Shown: positions 9,870-21,140 of the stretch, one piece after another | Numbering within the stretch: the stretch's first letter is position 1 | Layout of the letters: each line of letters opens with the position of its first letter | Assembly (NCBI GenBank): GCA_035771165.1 | Contig: JAWNZC010000106.1 | Location: 2,241,501 to 2,305,500, forward strand | Direction: 5' to 3' | DNA length: 64,000 nt | DNA from: Paragorgia papillata | Lineage: Eukaryota > Cnidaria > Anthozoa > Scleralcyonacea > Coralliidae | The notes under the pieces: model-generated | Seen by the model: only the letters and a program-made list of their open reading frames with translations | Told to the model about the DNA's origin: nothing | The model's database searches: none | Made by a program: the position numbers and the translations under genes

Positions 9870-10604
9870 TAATATCAATGACAATGTATGATGTATGATG
9901 TACAAATTGCTTTACCATATTAAAATGTTAGTACAAGAAATGTTTTCGACTAGATTTTCAAGTCTTAGATGTCTTAATATAGCAACATAAAAATTATTTG
10001 TGTATATCTTAGCAAGCTGTGATGGTTGATTGTTGTTCAATATATTTTAAGGGGTTTTTATTATTATAATATTTAGCCAGCCTGGGTGGCTGGGCTGGCG
10101 AGACACCTTGCTCGTGCTCGAGCTGATTTAGTCATCCGTATCAATACGCCAGAAGGGCTATTAAACCTCCGTATCTGGACTGGCTTGCTTGAGTCGACCG
10201 TGATAACTGCATATTTTTTATGTTTTCCGGCCATGAAACCAGAATTATACCACTTTTGCGGGCAACTAACATTACATATGAGCAAACAAGACTTGTTAAA
10301 TGAAACACCAAGTGAAATCTTGGCTAGCCGGGCCAGGCTCTAGTGTAAACACAATATAAAAATAATTAACACGTAATAACTGCAAGTTAACACATGTGAC
10401 ATGGGCTTGGCCAAAGTGAGCGGGTATTAATATAGAAGGTGAGCCAAGCTGACTCATAGACGCAAACGTTTGACGTTTTCCCTTTTATCTCATTTTTCCA
10501 ATTTCTAATGAGTAACACACCCAGTTGGGTTTACGCGGTTTTGAAAACAAGAATTTTAGCAATGTCACTTACGTATGTCTAAAGCATTTCCTGTTTGCAG
10601 ATAA
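9866..10604. other. Spacer between paralogues with repeat remnants
   Basis: AT-rich spacer. The segment about 10075-10340 has inverted GGCTGG/CCAGCC and CTAGCCGGGCCAGG motifs like those of the GGGCCTGTTTA MITE family and may be a decayed member. Open frames here show no domain. Confidence 0.35.
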
Positions 10605-11537
10605 AAATATATACAGAACAGGGACAGCGTCTTAATCCTAACTGCGCTTCTTACAAGTACAACTCCCGATAACGTACAGCAACCACTTCAGGTATATTTT
10701 GCTTTCCTAAATATGTATGCGTGTATCAAGCTCTACACTGATGACCCCATCGTTGCAGTTATCCCAAGGTTTGAGCTTACTAACCGTTTAGAAGATCTAA
10801 GGAAGAAGATCGATGAAGACGACTTGGTAGAAGAACCTTACACCTTCGACAGGGTAAGCCAGTCCGGCGAAAAAGAAACGAATGTTGAAGATGTGGCAAT
10901 CGACGATGAAAATGGCGGTGGAAGTAGTGATAGGCAGGTAGTGAAAGTATTTCTGAAAATTGAAGAGCGCGAAAGAACACAGTCAACCTGCAAAGATAGA
11001 AAGGAAAAAGTAACAGATATTGGAGAAAAAAAGCCCAACATCGACGAAGAGAAATGGAAAGCGGCTTTTAAACCACAAAAGCCATGGGAAGTGAAGATGA
11101 TTAATATATATTCCGAGGAAGAAGTGAAAAGAGCGAGAGGCATGAGATCAACATATTTAAAGTTCTTGAATAAAAGAGTAAAAGAAATATGTAGACAAAC
11201 GCCAAGTGCATCAAAAGCGAAAATCTCCTCTCAAGTAAACAATGAATGGAGAAAAGAACAGACTACCATATTGAAAACAGAGGCAAATATTTTAGATACA
11301 ACAGGCGAAAAGTCACCAGAAGGCCTCAAGCCAGGAACGCTGAACAATAATATGGCATCGATAAACGCTGCAAGTAACGAGCTAAAAGAAATCGAAGAAA
11401 GGCTCTCGGAGCCGACTATTTCATCTAGTGAGAAAAAGCGATTATTCGCCAACCAAAAAAGGGCACAATCTCAAATGAAACGTGCACAAGAAGTCATGAG
11501 GAAGAATTTGAAGGCGAGGAAACATAAAGCTGAGTAA
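10605..11537 (+). CDS. Paralogue B: charged protein, possible ubiquitin-like N-terminus
   Basis: From the ATG at 10713 it is open for 274 codons to TAA at 11535-11537. The frame is open further upstream to 10605, so an exon may start there or at the AG after CTTCAG at 10691. The N-terminal 45 residues (CIKLYTDDPIVAVIPRFEL, LEDLRKKI) line up with the possible beta-grasp of paralogue A. VVKVFLKIEE matches its VAISIKISD. From about residue 131, IYSEEEVKRARGMRSTYLKF matches the YTEED helical region of A. The C-terminus is strongly basic and coiled-coil-like (KEIEERLSEPTISSSEKKRL, MRKNLKARKHKAE). No catalytic motif, signal peptide or membrane helix was seen. The role is unknown. Unlike paralogue A it shows no frame break. 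Confidence 0.55.
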   Translation, partial: KYIQNRDSVLILTALLTSTTPDNVQQPLQVYFAFLNMYACIKLYTDDPIVAVIPRFELTNRLEDLRKKIDEDDLVEEPYTFDRVSQSGEKETNVEDVAIDDENGGGSSDRQVVKVFLKIEERERTQSTCKDRKEKVTDIGEKKPNIDEEKWKAAFKPQKPWEVKMINIYSEEEVKRARGMRSTYLKFLNKRVKEICRQTPSASKAKISSQVNNEWRKEQTTILKTEANILDTTGEKSPEGLKPGTLNNNMASINAASNELKEIEERLSEPTISSSEKKRLFANQKRAQSQMKRAQEVMRKNLKARKHKAE

Positions 11538-14345
11538 TGTGTTTGAGGGGCAACAATGATAATGACAATGACAAATGTAATATTCTACAAAAAAGTTAAA
11601 GCATGTAAATAGTTTAATCTCTTTCAAATTAGTCAATTTTCCTAGAAAAAAATGTCATGCTTCGTTACCAAAGTTAAATAATGTTATTTTCCGAACTGTG
11701 TAATTGTGGGAGGTAAAGGTAATATCCATATTTGCGTTTGTAATCTAAACATCGGTCTGCGTAGTATAGGGAATGATGATATGGCGTACAAGCAGAGTCA
11801 CACTCAGATGATGACAGGTGATTCCGAAGGTGCGCCGTGTGCACTTCTCTTGCATAACAACGCATATCCAGCTAACTGAAGCATGAAAATTTATCTTATA
11901 TCAGTCAATGACGAGTTAATTTAAAAAAACTATTTTGCCTACTAGCCAAAAGCTGATAAGACCAGCAGACCTGCCAACCTACCCCAAGCAAAAAATAGCG
12001 GCGAGAAAAATGCAAAAATAGTGAGAAAACAACGTTCATGTTCAAATCAATTCATTTTGCTTTTTTCCCATGTAACAATAGTTAACAAATACAGTAGTAT
12101 TAATAAAAGATAAGACTTTTTGTTGTTGTTTTTTGGGTTTTGTTTTATTCAGCTTTTTAGGGGTTTTTAAACTGATAGTTTGCAATACCTGACGCTTTGA
12201 TGTGGACGCCATATTGAAATACTTCACGTGGGCGCGTAATTTATGCATTACAACTACGTATGTGCATAATTATGTACACATGAACTTCAAAATGGCGGAT
12301 GTGGAAATTAATTTTTCGTGACTGCTAAATTACTACGTTACTTGTCAGTTGTCCTACTTTACAAGTACAGATTATACAATCTATGTCCATATTTATTTTG
12401 TCGCTAAATTTCGGTAAATTAAAATACTGAAATCATACCAATGAAGAATCTAGTTTTAGGATTTTCATTTATCGTCAGAATCGAGTACGGAATCGTGAGA
12501 CCGTGGGATTGTAGTCAAAATCGTGAGTCTCACGGCAAAACCGTGAGACTTGGCGGTCTGGACCAGGGTTGCTCTCTTTAAATCCTTAATGGCTTAATCT
12601 AGATTAACATGAGAGTGATCAACATGCTGACATAGAAAGAGCAAAGACCCCACGGGCAGCCAATTTTCATCCTCCCTAACATTTGAATCTTTTCAAATTA
12701 TTTTATTAATAGCGCTTTATAGAAGTTGTTCCATTTCATCAAGAAATATAAGATTCTTAATAATTTAAAAATCAAGCTGTAGACTAGTGAAATATTAAGC
12801 TTTTCTTTGTGAAATCCAGTATTCTCTACTCTCAAAGAAGATAAATATTTAGCTTGGTGCTAAGCCTAAGTGTAACGATTGTTATTTAGCTTGTCTCGTG
12901 CGTGTTGATTATCTTGTCTATAAATAAAGGAGTAAGGACTAAGTTGCTATTACTGCTATAACGTTAATGTAAATTGTGAACGTGGGCTGTTGTCCGCATT
13001 CCATGTAAATTAAGTAAATTATCAAGTTTATCTCTAGCCTGGGTTTGCATATCCACATTCTTGTAAGTAGGTTTCTAGACCAGTAGTTGTTTGACGTAAA
13101 TGTTTTAATACTCGAAGAAAGTCTCTTCACTAAACTAAAAACATTAAAATCACATGATTGTCATCATACAGTTGATATAGGGAAAAAAGCACTTCTTCAT
13201 TACCCCTAAAGCCCCTAAAGAATTCTTAATTAATCTATTGATACACCTGAATTCCAAAACAATTTGTCCCTGTTGTAGAATGATATATCATATTGTTGGG
13301 TTATTTTAGTTTGTTTATTTTAATCTTGTTTTGTGATATTGCGAAGTGATGACGGATCACGAACACGCTTTACTTTAACCAATTATTAATGATGGGATTA
13401 GCCAATAGTTATTGCTGCCGCAGCGAGCGAGCCTGAAGCGAGCGAGCAAGGCAGCAAACCTAAATGATGTAGTGGGGCTTTTTTCAAATCTTTCATTGGC
13501 GCATTGCATTGTGGTCTAATTGCTATAGACCCAAAATGCAGTGCGGAAACAACTAACCAGAATACAATGCGCGAAGTACATGCTTTCTTTTCGTTTGGAC
13601 TGTCGAGCGAATAGGTTTTCAGGTATGTATGCAGTATGCTAATTGTGAATTTCATGTAAAATTAGACAAATGTCTTTAGTCATCTGCAAGATTAAACAAA
13701 TGTCTTTAGTCAATTGCAATTTTGTTTCATTACAACAGACATTTGAACTGTCAAATGGCCAATACTGCATGAGGAGCGGGTGCGTATGCATCTTTTCAAT
13801 TAATATATAGCCTCTCCCAAAGACCTTTAGCCCAAACGTTACCAAGATATCCTAAAGACAAGCCGTGAAGTTTAGTCTACATAGTTCTCAATGAGTCAGT
13901 TAGTCATTTATTAAACAATTGTTTAATCTGAATTTGATGTGAGAAGACGTGTATGTTTATTTTAAGAAGAAATTTTAGCTTTACATTTATATTCAACATT
14001 TTACAGTTGCATTCTATTGCTTTAAAAAATACAATAAAAATATTGTTTTTACTTCTTAAATTTATCTTTCTTGTGTTTAAAATGCATACAGAAAGTCAGA
14101 AACACGCAACCACCAAGCCTTCTCCTCCCACATGTCAGAAAACCCACAACTCTGCCACATTACCAAAGGCAGCATTCACATACCATTTAGGTAACCTAGT
14201 CTTTAGGAATGTTAAGCACTCAAAAATGTAGTGTGTGAGAGTCTTTAGGTCTTGTGTGTCTGAGTGAGAGAGTATATAGTGATTAAACAAAACTGTGATT
14301 TAAAACGTGATTGTGAATTGTTGGGTGACTACAAAAGGGAGGCAA
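11538..14345. other. Non-coding, decayed repeats
   Basis: No gene was seen. About 11962-12565 has ends GACCTGCCAAC and GACTTGGCGGTCTGG with repeated CGTGAGAC motifs at 12490-12550, consistent with a decayed MITE. A 31-bp direct duplication containing ACAAATGTCTTTAGTCA lies at 13655-13720. A cluster of AGCGAGCGAGC motifs lies at about 13420-13450. The rest is AT-rich with no structure I can name. Confidence 0.4.
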
Positions 14346-14480
14346 TCCCCAACAGTCCCAACCCCATAAGAATTCTGGGTTGCAGAGGTTGTCAACCCCT
14401 ATTTGTCCCAACCCTCCCAACCCCATAAGAATTCTGGGTGGAAAATGTTGCCAACCCCCAAAGAATTCCGAGGTCCTCAA
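14346..14480. repeat. 59-bp tandem repeat, about two copies
   Basis: ACCCCATAAGAATTCTGGGT recurs at 14361 and about 14420, followed each time by a TTG-CAACCCC segment, and a third partial unit reads AAAGAATTCCGAGG. The period is about 59 bp. Confidence 0.6.
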
Positions 14481-14808
14481 CAGGGGGGTGCGCATATTAA
14501 ATGTAATAGCCCAGTTTTAACTGGAAAATTTTGACGTTTTAACAATAGCCTGATGATTACCCCTCTAGGTCCTGAACTGAACTTAAATAGGCGTTTAGAA
14601 GATAGTAAGACCTATGGGGGTTTATAAACTGAAGAACGTTTACAGTATGTTATTTGCAATGGATACAATAACAAAAAGCTTTTAGGATTAACTGATGAAA
14701 AGATAAGTTTTGAGGCTGATTTGTGTTTGTTTAGTGGGAGCCATTAAGACCACCATAAAGCAAAGAAGGGAAAGGCATTGGTGTGGTTTTAATACCCAAA
14801 CACTAGAT

Positions 14809-15022
14809 ATATCTGGCCGATCTGGCAGAAACGAAGAAATAGAAAATCAGTTACTCTGGCCAAACTGGCACTCTGGTCGCTCTGGCAGAAATGAAGAAAT
14901 ATATAATGTTACTCTGGCCAAACTGGCACTCTGGCCGCTCTGGCAGAAACAGACAAATATATAATGTTACTCTGGCCAAACTGACACTCTGGCCGCTCTG
15001 GCAGAAACAGACAAATATATAA
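14809..15022. repeat. 58-60-bp minisatellite, 3.5 copies
   Basis: TCTGGCAGAA recurs at 14821, 14881, 14939 and 14997. Each unit contains CTCTGGCCAAACTGGCA, so the unit itself is built of shorter CTCTGGC repeats. Confidence 0.8.
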
Positions 15023-15797
15023 TTGGTCGTTAAATCACCCTTAGCACTGTTCTATAAAACATATGGCGTGCTCCATATCCCACTCTATAAACGAATTCGG
15101 TTTCTTTAGTCGAACCGTCTAAAATTATACTAATCGTACTTACAATGATGGTAATGCCAATGAACTCACAATGTCTATATATCCACGGCTGCTTTCTATA
15201 GCTGAGAAATTCGTTGTGAGGTAGTACGAAATTAAAAGCTTTCAACTTTGCCCCATGTTGGCTGTCGTGACTGTCGTCGTTTCAGGTATGACGATTCTTC
15301 AACTTTATCCCATCAGCAATATCCCATGCACGCATTCGCAAGTAGGTCATATTAACTTTTGATTCACAATCACAGTCCTGCTTCGCATAGCCCACCCAGT
15401 TTGGTTCATAGTCTCACAAACAATGAATTATTTTATCCAAATACGTCAAGCTTATATCATCTTAGTTACGTATTTCCGTTCACACAGTGACGCGTCAAAA
15501 AGATAAGTCCATAATTTTGTTATCAACCAGATACTCTAGGGACCTAAAGATGCTAGGACGACGACGACGGTTAAAAAGTAATTCAAATTTTATCATTAAA
15601 AACAAGTCACGGTTAACTGAGTAACTGACTACTGTATTCAATACTTGAAGCTTGTTTTATAATTTTCAAAGTTTTAAAAACGGTTGCAGTGTCTGTGTTA
15701 ACTCACTTAACTGTCAAGCGATCTCAGACAACAGTTCTCATCACCCCACGAGTCATCGTCGTTCTGAAGACGTGAAAATGTCAACATGCTCTCTGAG
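15023..15797. other. Non-coding, no feature seen
   Basis: AT-rich sequence lies between the minisatellite and the foldback element. Open frames are short and lack any recognisable domain. Confidence 0.4.
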
Positions 15798-16191
15798 GCT
15801 CCGTTTACACTACAGTGTGTATCAAAAAAACCTGAATCCTTAGAAAACAACCTATTGTAGTAGTTTGAAAGCCCTAAGCACTTCGCTGAACCCACAGATG
15901 CGTAAAAAACACGGTCTTATACACCTGGGAAGTTAAGATAACTTGAAGTGTATGCATGGTGAAAGTTATTTAAAAGCTTTTTCGCTTCCGTTCGTTTAAC
16001 TTATGTGCTGATTAATTTATAACGCAGCACTTTTAGGGCTTTCAAACTACTACAATAGGTTGTTTTCTAAGGGTTCAGGTTTTTTTGATACACACTGTAG
16101 AGCAAAAGTATCTGGATTCACATTGTTTTTCATCCTCATGGGAATAAAAAACAATGTGAATCCAGATACTTTTGCTCTAGTGTAAACGGGG
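15798..16191. mobile_element. Compound foldback element, 394 bp, with two hairpins
   Basis: The ends read GCTCCGTTTACACTA and TAGTGTAAACGGGG and are flanked by TCTGAG at 15792-15797 and 16192-16197. Inside, the arm at about 15812-15875 (starting TGTGTATCAAAAAAACCTGA) pairs with 16038-16100. A second independent hairpin at about 16103-16180 has arms starting GAGCAAAAGTATCTGGATTC. There is no coding capacity. The arrangement suggests one element formed from two foldback units. Confidence 0.75.
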
Positions 16192-16320
16192 TCTGAGTGC
16201 GTTGTATACGAGCGAGGACGGTGTTCAGATTACACTTGGGACTAGAAATTATTCAGTATCTTTGTTTTGCCAGAAGAATGCTTTTCACTGTTTGTTTGAA
16301 GGACTCCCGTCGTCCTCTAA

Positions 16321-16563
16321 GGGCCTGTTTATATGAGCCAAGCTAGCCCAGTTAACCGGGCTCACGCGATTAGGATCGATTGATTAGGATCTTACTGTAG
16401 TGTGGTTTTAAAACGTGCATAAACTAAATTTACAAGAATTGGTTTAGTTTAGATGTAAACAAATCTTAACATTAATTCAAATCTCCTTTTGCGGCCGAGG
16501 AAAGATTCTAATCAATCGCGTGAGTCCAGTTAACCGGGCTGCCCGGCTCATGTAAACAGCCCC
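16321..16563. mobile_element. Harbinger-like MITE, 243 bp
   Basis: The terminal inverted repeats are GGGCCTGTTTATATGAGCC and GGCTCATGTAAACAGCCC. It is flanked by TAA on both sides (16318-16320, 16564-16566), the 3-bp target size usual for PIF/Harbinger. The subterminal GTTAACCGGGCT blocks are also inverted. A truncated relative lies at 1116-1315. Confidence 0.7.
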
Positions 16564-16858
16564 TAAGGAATGAAAGACCATACGGTTAAACGGTTTAAGC
16601 AAAATCATTTTCTCTTATGCTTGAATGACATGTAAAGAATATCAAAATAGAAAATTCACCAAATGATATTTGCACACGCCGACACCCGGTGAAATTTCTA
16701 ATATTTTCACACGCGATAAATTTTCTTATTTTTAAGCACATATGGTGAAACAGGGGTCAAGTCTACATAAAGTAAGGGTTATGTTTATTGTTGGACATGT
16801 TCTTAAACTTAATTGCAACCCTATAAATGTGGTTTTGTTTGATCAGATATCGCGTTGC

Positions 16859-17791
16859 TACGGAAGCCCAGACGCGACAACATGAAATGTGTTTTTAACT
16901 TTTGTATTTTTAACTTTTGTATTTTTGTGTTTTGTATTTTTAACTTTTGTATTTTTAATTTTTGTGTTTTGTATTTTGCAATTCGGCGGCATCAGTTTAT
17001 TTATGCGAAATCGATTTAAAACGTATTTCGTGTCGGCATAATTCAGTAACACAATAACAAAATAAGGCGAAGACATTGCAATTCTGTCAAACACTCTGTC
17101 GTGAACCAGAAAACGCTGCCGGTTTCCCTTGCTTCAGTTCGGATCAGCGCGTTCAGATCAATCCGAATATATAATCTTATCACGTGCGAGAAAAGTAATG
17201 CGAGTGAATGTAAAACGACACCCAGCAAAAATTATTCGGGCCAGAAAGTGAACAACTGATCTGGAATAAACCGACATCGCACGTGCACAGCCATCATGAT
17301 CAGTTATGGCAGAATTGAACACCGTTTAGAAACTATCTTCAATTATCTGACCAGCGACGTACCTTTTGGGTCAAGGATCGGAGTAGCCAACGTAACGTAA
17401 CGGAATTGTTCCTCTATGAACAAGACATCAACGAGACAACCAGACGATTTTATTACTCGTCAAGTAGAGAATCCTTCGTCACTCAGCAGACCAGACACGT
17501 AATTTTACTTCGTCAGCTCTGCATGTTCCGTCAGTAAGAAGTTAAAAATGTAACTAGTTAAAAATGTAAAAGTTAAAAATGTAAAAGTTAAAAATGTAAA
17601 AGTTAAAAATGTAAAAGTTAAAAATGTAAAAGTTAAAAATACAAAAGTTAAAAATACAAAAGTTAAAAATGTAACTAAGTTAAAAATGTAAAATTTAAAA
17701 ATGTAAAAGTTAAAAATACAAAAGTTAAAAATGTAAAAGTTAAAAATTCAAAAGTTAAAAATGTAAAAGTTAAAAATGTAAAAGTTAAAAA
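16859..17791 (+). repeat. Left terminal inverted repeat with two minisatellites
   Basis: The outer array at about 16890-16978 has units of AACTTTTGTATTTTT type. The inner array at about 17545-17791 has GTTAAAAATGTAAAA units, 15 bp each and about 16 copies. The unique segment between them is matched in inverted orientation by the right repeat. Confidence 0.8.
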
Positions 17792-17808
17792 TGTCGGAAA
17801 CTTTGCCA

Positions 17809-18131
17809 CCGCTTATCAGCAATCAAACATTCACACTATTTTTTGGTTGATTTATATAAAGATCTAATTTACTGTAGTCACAATCACAATCACAATGTTC
17901 GAAGTAATTCTAAACTAATCTTAATTAATCCAATATAACAACAACATAACAACGCCAGTCTCCGACACACTCTCGATCCCCCCATGTAGCTCACCCTTGA
18001 GGTATATGTCCCATAGAGACTAGCTTTACAAACGTTTATAATAGACTATAGTGTAATATATATATATATATAAAGTGTATGTAACCGTTTAGGATATACT
18101 TTGGATTATACTCTAATTAAATGTTCAACAT
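17809..18131 (-). other. 3' non-coding region, candidate 3' LTR
   Basis: About 320 bases lie between the pol stop and the shared terminal 17-mer. It starts, in element sense, TGTTGAACATTTAATTAG and contains a TA run that could serve as a TATA region. It would be a TG...CA-bounded LTR of about 335 bp, but no second copy is found at the 5' end, so the call is uncertain. Confidence 0.4.
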
Positions 18132-18630
18132 TCATCCTGAGTCATCCGCTGTTTGTTGGACACGCAATGCCGCAGCAGCTGCCGCATCTCTTATGGGTCT
18201 AAACTCTGGTGTATCTGCGTTTAGGACTTCTGGTTGTTTTTCTGCCATGTCGCAGTTCAGCTCCAGATGAAGTGCTCTCGAGAGGCTGCAATCATATAAG
18301 ACTATGTACGCTTTGGCTTGTTTTCCAGTCTTCGTGCGATACGCCAGCGGTCCAGCATAATCAACCCCAGGTTTCCAGGGGGCGGTCTGGTCACGGCGGT
18401 TGTCTGAACCACGACAACCGTAGCAAGATTTGATTTCTCGCCTGGCCAAACTTCTTAGTCTTGGTATCAAATACTTTTGGCGCACATGTGTCATGGTTAA
18501 CCCGACTCCACCGTGGAGGGTGTGCCAATGCGCTCCTTCTACTAACTTCTCGTGAAAGTGTGCGTGTCTGGCAGGTAGACTGGATACTCCCCCTGTATTC
18601 GACAACGACACTCGAGTATTCCTTTGGCAT
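18132..18630 (-). pseudogene. BEL/Pao integrase, internally deleted
   Basis: The fragment begins with the zinc-binding His-His-Cys-Cys region (HWHTLHGGVG, CYGCRG) and the start of the catalytic core (PWKPGVDYAGPL, AYIVLYDCSLSRALHLEL). It then jumps directly to the C-terminal tail (PEVLNADTPEFRPIRDAA), ending TGA at 18132-18134. The stretch that would carry the second Asp and the Glu of the DDE triad is missing although the reading frame stays open. Integration activity is therefore impossible. A frame break separates this fragment from the RNase H region upstream. Confidence 0.8.
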
Positions 18631-18668
18631 TCTCTTGAAGGTTGAGTCGTTCTCGATCCTTCACGATG

Positions 18669-19490
18669 TCACAACTGCGTTGAACTCTCTTGATCCACCA
18701 TAAGCGGGAGCTGTTGATCTCTTCTGTGGTCAGTCGGCCACGTTTTTTGGTGCTCTTGCAATTGTGCGTCAATCTTGCGATCCAAGCTCACGTTCGTAGT
18801 GTGCGATGCGTGTGCTGCGCATAGGGTCTCTCGTATTACTTTAGCTTCTGCTTTAGATGTTGTGGATGGTTGTGTCAGAGGGTTATCTGGCCATTGATCT
18901 GGATCTTCGAGCCATTCTGGGCCGTCCCACCAGGATGTTTTCTTGTTGAAAGATCCTCCACGGCTGGCTAGGTCGGCTGGGTTTTCTTCCGAAGCAACGT
19001 GTCTCCACTCTATCTCTGGGTGTTGCTTTATTTTCGATACCCGGTTCGCCACAAATTGCTTATATTGCCCATCACCGCGTATCCAGTGGAGTGCGACGCT
19101 GCTGTCCAGCCACCCGTGGATCTTTGGCTCAGGAAGCCCTTGCAAGGCGTTTCGCACATTCGTCACCAAGTTGGCTGCCATGTGGGCGGACACCAACTCG
19201 AGTCGGGGAACAGTTAGACTTTCTTTAGCCAATCGCGCTTTGGCTGTAACAAGTCGTCGTGTTTTCCCACCATTTTGTTGGACCACTGAGTAGACTACTG
19301 CTCCAATAGTCCAATTCCACGAGTAGACGCATCGCCAAAGACATGGAGTTCCAGACTCAGCACAGGCACTCTGTATTCCACAATGGGGCGTGGCACCGTC
19401 TTTTCTTTGGGCAATGTCTTTTCCCATGCTATCCAGCGACGTCTTAAAGGTCCTTGGATCTCTGTATCCCACGGTATCTGGCTCTTTCAC
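18669..19490 (-). pseudogene. BEL/Pao RNase H region
   Basis: This open frame of 273 codons follows the reverse transcriptase. It contains ARLAKESLTVPRLELVSAH, then HGWLDSSVALHWI and RVSKIKQHPEIEWRHV with NPADLASRG. This is the RNase H and connection region characteristic of Pao-type pol. The early part (RDPRTFKTSLDSMGKDIAQ) is less well conserved than expected. It overlaps the preceding frame at 19487-19490 and is followed by a frame break into integrase. Confidence 0.8.
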
Positions 19491-21140
19491 ATCTCGCGGT
19501 AAATCATCTTTCCTTCCAGGGTAACCGGAGAAACTAGGCCCAGGGGGTCGTATATCTTGGCGAGTTTGCTCAGGATCTTACGTTTGGTTATTGGACCACT
19601 GTTGTCGGCGGTTGGAAAGGTGACGGCCATCGTGTCGTTTGTCTTGTTCCATTTCAACCCGAGCATCTTGGTTTCGGTTAATTCTCCTCCCAGCTGCTGT
19701 TTCGCGTACGATTGTTCGTCGTCCTCTCCCAATGGTTCACAGCTGTTCACCTCTAGTTCACTGACGTTAGAGCTCCACTTGCGGAGTTTGAATTTGGCAT
19801 CTTCGAATATTTCTGTCGCTCTCTCTTTGTGTTGTTGTGCTAGTGCAATGGTTTGCCCATTGCATGGTGAGCAAATTATCCACGTAAAGACTTTGCGTAT
19901 CTCGGCAACGGTCACAGGATATTTCTCTTTCCAAGACTCCAGATGGTGTTCAATCACTCGAGAAGAAAAGGTGAAGGAGCTAATCCAAAGAGCGCCCTCG
20001 TGAATCTTAGCGTCTCTAGTGAATGTTCTCCACACCGCTAATGGAACCTCAGGGCATCCCGCTCGCTCTCCCTGATTCGAACTTGCAAGAATGCCTTCTG
20101 GATGTCGCCGGTTACAACAACTGGATGAGTTCGCTGATGGACGAGTACATCCCACAGTTTATTTTGGAGCGGCGGGCCTGGGTACAAGCAGTCGTTCAAC
20201 GATGGGGCATCAGGAGTTTCTTTCGCTGACATTTTCGTAGTCTCCGCTGGAGTGTCTCCCATATCACTGCTTTATGGGGTATGTAGAATTCGACTCCTTT
20301 CGCTGGATTATTGGCTGGCTCTACTACTCCACTTTCTTTCTGTTCCTGGTTGATGGCATCGTACTCAGCAGTGAGACCGTCACGCTGTAACTTGCTTGTG
20401 AGGCTGTTGAGGCGACGTTGGCTTCCTCGCTCGTTTGTGGGCAGACGTAAAGGCTTTCCTCTCCACGGCAATCCCGTCTCGTACCAACCTTCTAGGTCTC
20501 TTGTTAACTGCTCCTTAAATTCACTATGAACCACACCCTGATCGTGCTCCGGTGTGTCTTCGGGTCCGAGTACATCTAGGCGACATAGTTGCTCGTAATC
20601 TGATTGACTGGTTTGAGTAAGCAACATTGTGTTCCTGTCAAATTCTTGTCCAGGGGATATCAGGAACCACCCCAGTTTGGTCAGTTCTGCGATTAGTTCA
20701 CAGTCCTTTCCTATGCGTGGTCGAGTTTCAGTCTTGATTCTCGCGTAGTCTCCACTACCAAGAACTACATGGATAGGAAGTTGTGGTTTGTTGTCACAAT
20801 CTGTCATTGTAACTCCTTTTAGGTGTGTATACTTGGCGATGAGTTCCTCGTAGCGCGGATTTTCCAGAGATAGCAGTTCAGATTTGTCCACCTTGGTCAG
20901 ATGAGCTTTCATGCTGAACTCCTTGGTTGTTGACTCTATCTTAACTTGATACGATTCCAGACAGACTTGTTTTGTACACATGAGCATGTCAATTTTCTTG
21001 GTTTGTTGTTCTACTGGCTTGATGTTCAGGACATGAATCAACTTGGCTGAAGCGTACGAACTCCCTGCCCCGGAGTCGATTAAGGCTCTGCACAGGACCC
21101 CGTTAACTCGAACGGTTACGACAGGACACGCCTTCTCCAT
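19487..21140 (-). pseudogene. BEL/Pao protease and reverse transcriptase, several frame breaks
   Basis: The protease motif LIDSGAGSSYASAKL lies near the start (about 21080). The linker ends in the N-terminal RT region (GVVEPANNPAKGVEFYIPHK). The next frame, at about 20038-20262, gives SLNDCLYPGPPLQNKLWDVL and VVVTGDIQKAFLQVRI, the first catalytic Asp region of RT. The following frame, 19487-20030, carries HHLESWKEKYPVTVAEI, KLRKWSSN and LGLVSPVTLEGK. The YxDD box is read only in a third frame near 19885 and there has the form YVDN, so the second Asp is lost. Breaks lie near 20215, 20040 and 19895. It is clearly inactive. Confidence 0.85.

Noticed and set aside
17545..17791. 15-bp repeats as a possible CRISPR or centromeric satellite
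   Set aside because: There are no spacers and the array is confined to the inverted repeats of one element.
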